A stretch of DNA of 64,000 nucleotides from Callorhinus ursinus. Taxonomy: Eukaryota; Chordata; Mammalia; Carnivora; Otariidae. Within the stretch, counting starts at the first letter, position 1; each line of letters begins with the position of its first letter. The stretch is taken from the NCBI RefSeq assembly GCF_003265705.1, contig NW_020312903.1, positions 24,410,107 through 24,474,106 on the forward strand, given 5' to 3'. The notes beneath the pieces were generated by a model that was not told where the DNA came from, searched no databases, and saw only the letters and a program-made list of their open reading frames with translations. Below, piece after piece: positions 57,578-64,000 of this stretch. Made by a program: the position numbers and the translations under genes.

Positions 57578-57796
57578 TTTTTTAAAAGATTTATTTATTT
57601 ATTTTAGAGAGAGATAGAGAAAGAGTATGTGCATGGCGGTGGGGGTTGTTGGGTAGACAAAGGGAGAGAATACCAAGCAGACTCCCCACTTGAATGAAGA
57701 ACCCAACTCAGGGCTCAATCCTACAACCCATGAGATCATGACCTGAGCTGAAACCAAGAGTTGTATGCTTAACTGACCGAGCCACCCAGACACCCC
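57578..57796 (-). mobile_element. CAN-SINE, minus strand
   Basis: Complement head 'gaccgagccacccagacacc', tail complement 'gatttatttatttattttag'. Target duplication TATTATACCCTCTTTA / TATTATGCCCTCTTTA at 57562-57577 and 57797-57812. Confidence 0.97.
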
Positions 57797-57848
57797 TATT
57801 ATGCCCTCTTTAAATGGCAACAGAATGCATAAAATAATATCTGTAGTA

Positions 57849-58049
57849 GGGCGCCTGGGTGGCTCAGTTGGTTAAGCGACTGCCTTCAGCTCAGGTCATG
57901 ATCCTGGAGTCCCGGGATCGAGCCCCACATCGGGCTCCCTGCTTGGCGGGGAATCTGCTTCTCCCTCTGACCCTCCCCCCCTCATGTGCTCTCTCTCTCT
58001 CTCTCATTCTCTCTCTCAAATAAATAAATAAAATCTTTAAAAAAATAAT
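57849..58049 (+). mobile_element. CAN-SINE, youngest-looking copy
   Basis: Head 'gggcgcctgggtggctcagt' keeps CpG sites ('cccgggatcgagccccacat', 'tcgggctccctgcttggcgg'). (CT)n then AAATAAATAAATAAAATC tail. The 16-base target duplication AATAATATCTGTAGTA is perfect (57833-57848, 58050-58065). Retained CpGs and a perfect duplication both point to recent insertion. Confidence 0.98.
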
Positions 58050-58065
58050 AATAATATCTGTAGTA

Positions 58066-59199
58066 ACCCAAAGGTAAATGACCATATCACTGGCAGATTT
58101 AACATACATTATTATTTCTTATACTAAATAAAAAATGATAAAGTATTTTAATGATGTACTTGGAAGGACTGAGTTTTATATATTTTTACCTTAAAAAAAC
58201 AATAAAAATTTTTATAACCATGGAAACATTTCTAAAAATAGATCATATAAGAGATTACAAAGTAAACCTAAACAATTCATAATAATCTTATCAGTGGTTA
58301 TTTTTAGTTATGAGTCATCTTAATGACTTTATATACATTCCAAAGTTTTTATAGTTAGTAGATATTATTTCTATCAATTGGGAAATTAAGCCCACTTTTT
58401 AAAATCTAGACAAAAAGAAAAAAGAAAGAAAAATGTGGAATGGCTGAGGCAGATGATGACAATACAGACCAGATTGCTTGATGATTAGATCATTTGCAAT
58501 TTTTCAGAGAGAATGTTGGAAAAAATGCCAGATCACATGGCACTGTAGAACAGTGAGATGAAAGAAAGTGTTGGGGAAAAGCAGAGGAAACAAAAATGGG
58601 ATTAGAGAGTAATGAGAGTGAGGGAATTCCATGCCTGAAATATAATAGATTAAGTAAGATTATCTTTTGCTTTCTTTTCCTCCACACTTCCAGCTGTCTA
58701 GAATTAATGACATCATTTGTGTCTACTTATTCCTCCAAGTAAATCCTCAGAGCATATTCACCACATCCCTGAACTTTCTACATCCATCTAACCTTCCTAT
58801 AAGAGGCACATTTCATCTTATTTGATTTTTTAGTAGGATGTAACATTGGTAAATACCTCCTCCCTCTTTTTTTCAAACGGACGCTTACTTTTTTCTCCTT
58901 GACTGTTCTCTTGATATTCCTCCTGAATTGGCATCCAGGTAGATAGAGAAGCAAGTCTAGACTTAGCAAGTCTGAGCAGATGGTGCTTAGAAGAGAGTTA
59001 AAGTATACAGAGATTAAGGTGCATAAAAGATCATAACCAGAGAGAAGATTTTGATATTTTACTTCTTGGAGTAAGAGATTACTAAGATATGTAGGTGGCT
59101 GAGACAGAAAAAGAAATGGCAGTCTTTGGATAGAGGGAATATGCCCTCAGAGATTTCAGCAGTATCATCAAGATGATTTGTTGGGTTGTGTACAGGCTA
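58066..59199. other. Unassigned sequence, no gene
   Basis: Frames at 58490-58687 and 58778-58969 (both minus) have no domain. Confidence 0.45.
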
Positions 59200-59600
59200 A
59201 GCTGCTTTTACAACACATCCCAAATTATACTTACATAAATAAGTATACTGTTCCCTAAAGTTCCAGTTCAAATGTAGGCAGGTGTGGGTAGGTGGTTAGC
59301 TCCACAAAGTAATCCAGAAATTCAGGTTCTCTCTGTTTTGTTCCTTCATCATCCCCTAGGCTGCTTTCCTTTTCTAAATAGTCTGCAAGAAGAAGCAAAG
59401 GGGAAGCTTAAGGCAAGTGGCTGATCCGGAAGTGATACAGCTCTTATGTTCCTAGCCCATTGGCCAGAGCTTAGTCACATGGCACATTTGAGCAACATGG
59501 AAGAAGGGAACGGCTGCAAAGGTTTAGATAGTCTTTGGCTGGTTGACAATGTGCTGATAAGTATAATGGGGTTCTTTATTAAAAGAAGAAATGAAGGCTG
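59200..59600. mobile_element. Candidate ancient interspersed repeat, family not named
   Basis: 'cctagcccattggccagagc' with 'ttagtcacatggcac' is a phrase I associate with an old mammalian medium-reiteration repeat. The rest is too diverged to place. Confidence 0.3.
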
Positions 59601-59707
59601 CATATTGTAAGTCTGCATAAATGTAAGGTAATTAGTAGTTTCAGAAACAAAGTCAAAATACAGGATAGAACAAAGGACTGTGAAACAAATGTTGAAATCA
59701 GTGAGGA

Positions 59708-59746
59708 GTGCTTGCTTCAGCAGCACATATACTAAAATTGGAACGA
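59708..59746 (+). pseudogene. 3'-truncated U6 snRNA retropseudogene
   Basis: Starts GTGCTTGCTTCAGCAGCACA, then 'tatactaaaattggaacga', the first 39 or so bases of U6 spliceosomal RNA. From my recollection of human U6, the differences are two transitions, each at a CpG (TCGC to TTGC, TCGG to TCAG), as expected from methyl-CpG decay. A perfect 14-base duplication GAAATCAGTGAGGA lies immediately 5' (59694-59707) and 3' (59745-59758), sharing GA with the U6 end. There is no poly-A tail. It lacks most of U6, including the ACAGAGA and internal stem-loop regions, so it cannot act as a snRNA. The structure fits RNA-templated insertion by L1 machinery. Confidence 0.95.
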
Positions 59747-60024
59747 AATCAGTGAGGAAAAAATTAAAATCTTCTCTGGGCGGTAGCAGGTGCCTTCAAG
59801 ACAGCAAAGGAAGTACTATAGGTAGAGGTGCATGAATTTTATTAAAGAAAAGATCCTAGATTCTTCCTTGAGAATACTGAACTCTTTTTCTGAGATTGTA
59901 AGTTTTGGTGCCTTTGAGAAGAGGAAAACTAAAGAGATATAGTATCTGTGGAGAGTATGAATGACACTTATTTACATATTCATGGAAGACTGTGGACCCC
60001 AAGTTTTAAAAGGAAGGTGTTAAC

Positions 60025-60131
60025 ACAGAGGACATGGAGCACTGGGTGTTACGCACAAACAATGAATCATGGAACACTACATCAAAAACTAATGATGTAA
60101 TGTATGGTGATTAACATAACAATAAAATTTT
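60025..60131 (+). mobile_element. Very short L1 3' end, caniform type
   Basis: About 100 bases: 'catggagcactgggtgttac', 'aacaatgaatcatggaacac', 'actaatgatgtaatgtatgg' and an A-rich tail. 5'-truncated within the second 3' UTR module. Confidence 0.93.
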
Positions 60132-61831
60132 TTTAAAAAGAAGTAAAGAGAATAAGTACAAAGGGATGCTAATTTTAGAGAGAAAAATTAGGGAAAATGA
60201 GAAGGAAAAAATGTTTTTGGAGAAATTGTGTCAATACCCAGGAAAGGAGAAATAGGGAGGAGTCAGTATACACTGACAAAAAGGTAACTGAAATGATATC
60301 CTCTTTTTTTAACATATGTTTCTTATCTTTCATTTTATCTTCATTTTAACAGTTCTTTGAAAATTATTATGAACAAACTTAACTCTTCCTGAATTTGAGT
60401 AGAATTTACAAATAAATATAAGTGCATGAGATATAAAAATAACAAATTGGGCAAAATTTCAATTACAGTGTGAATTTGTAAAACTAACCAGATTAATCTG
60501 GACTCGTGCTATAACAAACGTACCTTAGAAACTGCCATCCCCCAAGTACTATCCCACTTGGTTGGTTGCACCACACCTCCTGTGTTGGGGGGGACCAGTG
60601 TGAAGGCCAGGGCGGTAGCTGGCATATATTCTCTGCCTGCTTGTCCAAGTAATTTGTCCTGGTCAATTCACAGCTTCTGGTGTTGGATTTATTCTCCTGG
60701 TAATAGTGACGATGGAAGGATTTTAAGTAGTAGGTGACAAAACTTGGATTGCATTTTAAAGAGTTTACTGTGGTGGCAGAGAGGAAAATTAATGAAAATG
60801 GAATCAAACTAAAAAATAGGGAGAGCACTTTAGAAATTAGCACTATAAAACCAAATGGGAGAAGATACAAAAGGAATTACTCTGTCTTGTGGGCCAGTAG
60901 GACATCATTATGAACACAGCTTATCAATACATTCTAAATGTACAGAAATATAACCTAAATGATAGGGAATAAAGCATATACCTTGTTTTACAATGGGCTT
61001 GGAAGAACCCAGAATCTTTGAATACTATAGCCAATGCCACTAAATTTTCTTCTAAATGGTAATATTTTTTATAAGCTCAGGTTTTTGTTTTGTTTGTTTG
61101 TTTTTTGAAATGCCTACAGGGTTGGTTAACTTTTACTACAAGATGGAAGAACCATGACCCCAATAATACCTCATAAGAAATTATTTTATTAGTCTTATTT
61201 CTGTTTGGTGGACCTGTAATGCTATGCATTTAGAAAGGTAGTACTTTGGTATGTCCCATCAAATTTTGCATCAGAACACTTGAAAAGTTTGATTTCTGTT
61301 ATTCAGTGACCTCTTGACTATATACTAATAGATTTCCAATCCACTGAGAAGCAGACCCTCACAGACACTTTTTAGACTTTCAAAGCTATGATTAAATGTG
61401 CTTTTACATCAAAAATCAATCTTTTTTAAAGCATGCAAGGGATTTGCTTGGCAGAGCAGAGACTAACATGCTAGACAGGCTCTCCTAGACTTTCAAAATA
61501 TCTGTCTTTTCCCCTTGCAGGAAGTCATTGTTCTTGGGGCTGTTTATAGAAACATATTTTCAAAGGCCCCCAAGCCTCAATTAAAACCACATTAGCTTAA
61601 GTACATGCTCTCATTTATTACAGGATATTCTTGAATTATACAAAAGTTACATGCTAAAAATATAGCAATCAGCAATTAGTAGATGTGCATTTTTGATACT
61701 TTGGTTAGTTAGCTAAACAGGACATTGTTTTTACTTTTCGGAATCTTTTAAAAAATACATATAAGAGATTTTTTTTCAAGTAGTTGTGCCAATTCCATAA
61801 AGCAAAAAATAGTTTGCTCTTTAGAATTGTC
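60132..61831. other. About 1.7 kb of unique sequence, no gene
   Basis: A 125-codon minus frame at 60493-60870 is the longest non-repeat frame near here. It begins with a hydrophobic stretch (LLPFGFIVLISKVLSLFF) but shows no known domain, and I treat it as chance. 61081-61107 has a T/G-rich run. Nothing else recognised. Confidence 0.5.
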
Positions 61832-61949
61832 ATAATAAAATAAAATAAAATAAAATAAAATAAAATAAAATAAAATAAAATAAAATAAAATANNNNNNNN
61901 NNTAAAATAAAATAAAATAAAATAAAATAAAATAAAATAAAATAAAATA
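61832..61949 (+). repeat. (TAAAA)n pentanucleotide microsatellite
   Basis: About 20 visible perfect units on both sides of ten Ns. The true length is unknown because the gap falls inside it. No SINE head adjoins it. Confidence 0.98.
61893..61902. other. Assembly gap (10 N)
   Basis: Ten consecutive Ns inside the pentanucleotide array. The round number suggests a placeholder gap and not a measured length. Confidence 0.99.
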
Positions 61950-62059
61950 TTACCGGTGAATTTTTCTAGCATTTATTGAATTCCCCACATGTAAGATACA
62001 TAGATAATTGATTTTATTCAGTTTTTTTAAAATAATTTTAATGGTTTCCTATGCTTGTT

Positions 62060-62195
62060 AACCTTTCTTCTCCTAAAAGATATGTAAGCTCCCTGGAGAC
62101 AGGGATTCCATCTCATATTTTTCTTAATTTCATTACTACATTTAGTACAGTACCAAGTGTTCATAGGTAACCCTCAGTAAGTACTAACAATGAGC
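62060..62195 (+). mobile_element. L2 LINE 3' end, forward
   Basis: 'gatatgtaagctccctggag', 'acagggattccatctcatat' and 'gtaaccctcagtaagtacta' match the L2 3' region. Confidence 0.7.
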
Positions 62196-63099
62196 CTTTA
62201 ATACTACAAGATCAATAACAATTCATTTTTACTTTGTGAGGTACAAATAATAGCCACAGTCAGTTCAATAAGCAGAACAGTATATAGATTGAGATTAACA
62301 GGTTCTATTGTCATTGATCTGGCATTATTAAATTGTTCACAGTTTTTCATGTGGCCAAACTACAATATTGAAGCAGCCAATAAAACCTTTTCACCAACTG
62401 CCCAAATGTCATATTAACCTCTTACGGACTTTGTGATGTCATTGTCTATTACATGTGCTTCAGCTGTATCATTTTGTTATATCCTAAGCTTTAATTTGTA
62501 CCACTACTTCTTTATTAAAAACCAGGTCTTTGTGTGGTTTCCCACCATGTCTTCATGATGTTCCAATGTTTAATTATTTTGTTAATTTGCTAAACACACA
62601 CACACACACACACACACACAAAACACAAAAGTGGACCTGAGTTAATGGAAGAGGTCTACACATGATCACAGATTACTTGGCAGAGGCCAGCACAACACGT
62701 GCCAGAGGAAGACTTAGATCATTTATCGGTTTGCAGAAGTAGGTCCTGAAACTTAGAGATACTCAATAGGAACATAGAGTAAAAATCTGGAAGAAAGTAA
62801 TAGAGATTCACATTTCCAATAGAATTATCCAGAGTAACTCAAACTCAACCAAAACCAAACACCATACCTTCTATCTTAAATCCGTTGTATTTTGCAGATT
62901 AGTGAACACATCACACATTCTTTTGTCCACACCAGCAAAGTGACTTCTTTTGCCTTCTCACACTCCACACTTAGTCAATAAATACTCTTGAGTCTGTCTT
63001 CTTGATGTTTTTCAAATCTCCTTACTTCTTTCCACCCACCCAAGAAGACCAGTGTGTGTTGTAACTACTGTTATCCTTTCCTTGGTGTACTTTGAAAGC
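62196..63099. other. Unique sequence, no gene
   Basis: Only the CA repeat at 62593-62620 stands out. Confidence 0.5.
62593..62620 (+). repeat. (CA)n microsatellite
   Basis: About 14 uninterrupted CA dinucleotides. Confidence 0.97.
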
Positions 63100-63490
63100 T
63101 TCTTGACTCATTTGCCAGCCTCTAGGCTTGCTGCATAATTCCATTCACTGCATTGCCTCCACCATTTGCTTTCCAAACTCAACTATGATCAAGTTCTTCT
63201 TAGGTTAAATTCCCCCAGATTCCCCATAGCCTCCAAGATAAAATCCAAATTTCCTAGAAGGGCAATCATACCTCTCTACGATCTGGCATATTATGATGTT
63301 TCCCCATCTCTTATACCTGACCAGTGATCTTCCACTTTGAGCATTTTTGTGTATTGGATGATGTTGTTGCACCTGGCTGCCTTGACCATACTCCTACTCC
63401 CTCCCTTTTATAACTAGACAACTTATACCTTAAAATCGTTCACGTAATTCTTATGTTTCACCTCCTCTAAGATTCATGCCATCTAAAGAA
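63100..63490 (+). mobile_element. L2 LINE fragment, forward
   Basis: 'ccccatagcctccaagataa', 'aatccaaatttcctagaagg', 'cctctctacgatctggcata' and 'cctgaccagtgatcttccac' follow L2 ORF2. Confidence 0.75.
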
Positions 63491-63798
63491 CACTTTGTTG
63501 TCATACCTTCTATTACCTTTGGCTAAAATAAAGTTTTGGAAGCCAAAATTCCAAGGAAGACTGGATCTTTTTGTTTTCTGGGCAATTTTGTTTTGTTTTT
63601 GTAATGACAAATAAAATAAGCATTGGAATTTGTTAGGATCAAGAAGAAAAAAAAATGCAAGCTCTGCTACTTGGAAGTGGCAAGGAGAAGGAAAATAGTG
63701 AAACAGAAATAGTGCCAAAATCACGTGTCAATTGACACATCAATCAGGCATAATAATTTTCAAACTGGAAATAAGAGATAATAAAAAGTCAAAACAGA

Positions 63799-64000
63799 TT
63801 TAATAGTTTCCATTGCTGCTATAACAAATTACCACAAGCTTTGTGGCTTAAAGTAATACAAATGAGTTATCTTATAGTTCTGGAGGTCAGAAGTGCAAAA
63901 ATGGGTCTCATTGAGCTAAATCAAGGTATAAGCAGGGCCGTGTTCCTTTCTGGAGACTCTAGAAAAGATTCCATTTTCTCGTGTTTTCCATTTTCTTGAG
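63799..64000 (-). mobile_element. MLT1-type LTR, reverse, cut by the window end
   Basis: 'ttccattgctgctataacaa', 'attaccacaagctttgtggc', 'cttatagttctggaggtcag' and 'ccgtgttcctttctggagac' match the 3' part of an MLT1-class LTR on the minus strand. It is a second, separate copy from the one at 48605-49068 and continues beyond the window. Confidence 0.8.

Noticed and set aside
13271..58049. tRNA-Lys-like heads of the SINEs as tRNA genes
   Set aside because: They lack an intact cloverleaf and acceptor stem and are joined to SINE bodies with target duplications.
60493..60870. 125-codon minus-strand open frame with a hydrophobic N-terminus
   Set aside because: No domain, no promoter or splice context, and a composition typical of AT-rich non-coding DNA. 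A frame of this length is expected by chance in 64 kb.
61501..61560. Possible splice acceptor 'ttttccccttgcag' followed by an open stretch
   Set aside because: No matching donor, reading frame or recognisable exon. Isolated acceptor-like sequences are common.
1..64000. CRISPR array, bacterial operon, phage or plasmid features
   Set aside because: Repeat content is entirely mammalian. There are no regularly spaced direct repeats with unique spacers and no prokaryotic gene organisation.

Overview
This is an AT-rich mammalian nuclear window. It contains no protein-coding exon, intact gene or functional RNA gene that I can defend. The open frames present are short and have no conserved domain, or are translations of retroelements and microsatellites. 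It reads as intergenic or deep intronic DNA.

The organism is almost certainly a carnivoran. Fifteen tRNA-Lys-derived CAN-SINEs are present (heads of the 'GGGCGCCTGGGTGGCTCAG' type, CT-rich middles, AAATAAATAAA tails). Five L1 3' ends carry the caniform signature 'ACTAATGATGTAATGTATGG' or its complement. Canid-type SINEC_Cf heads and felid-type SINE bodies were not seen, so an arctoid caniform (bear, pinniped, mustelid or relative) is my inference.

Layout. 1-11 kb: sparse, with MIR and L2 fossils, two CAN-SINEs and a short L1 3' end. 11-17 kb: an old L1 split by a SINE, four more SINEs, a CA-rich Z-DNA-prone repeat and an almost complete Tigger-type DNA transposon (16419-16821). 17.4-19.2 kb: the youngest-looking L1, 5'-truncated, with the ORF2 C-terminus and a doubled 3' UTR. 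22-28 kb: old L1 pieces, a second doubled-UTR L1 end (24.9-25.2 kb) and a GC-rich decayed tandem array (25.8-26.6 kb). 28-42 kb: MER5A, L2 and MIR fossils, plus an older carnivore L1 (32.8-34.3 kb) with a single 3' UTR. 42-56 kb: a hAT-like fossil, an MLT1 LTR, an ERV-like LTR, a 230-base polypyrimidine tract and a dense L2 mosaic. 56-64 kb: old L1 pieces, a cluster of three SINEs, a 3'-truncated U6 pseudogene with clean target-site duplications (59.7 kb), a (TAAAA)n array holding a 10-N assembly gap, and an MLT1-type LTR running off the end.

No genes work together here; the content is a layered record of retrotransposition. The best second looks are the L1 3' UTR duplication, the repeated birth of microsatellites at one L1 ORF2 site, the truncated U6 insertion and the GC-rich decayed tandem array. 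I found no evidence of a new functional system. Family names come from memory of consensus sequences, and boundaries without target-site duplications are approximate.
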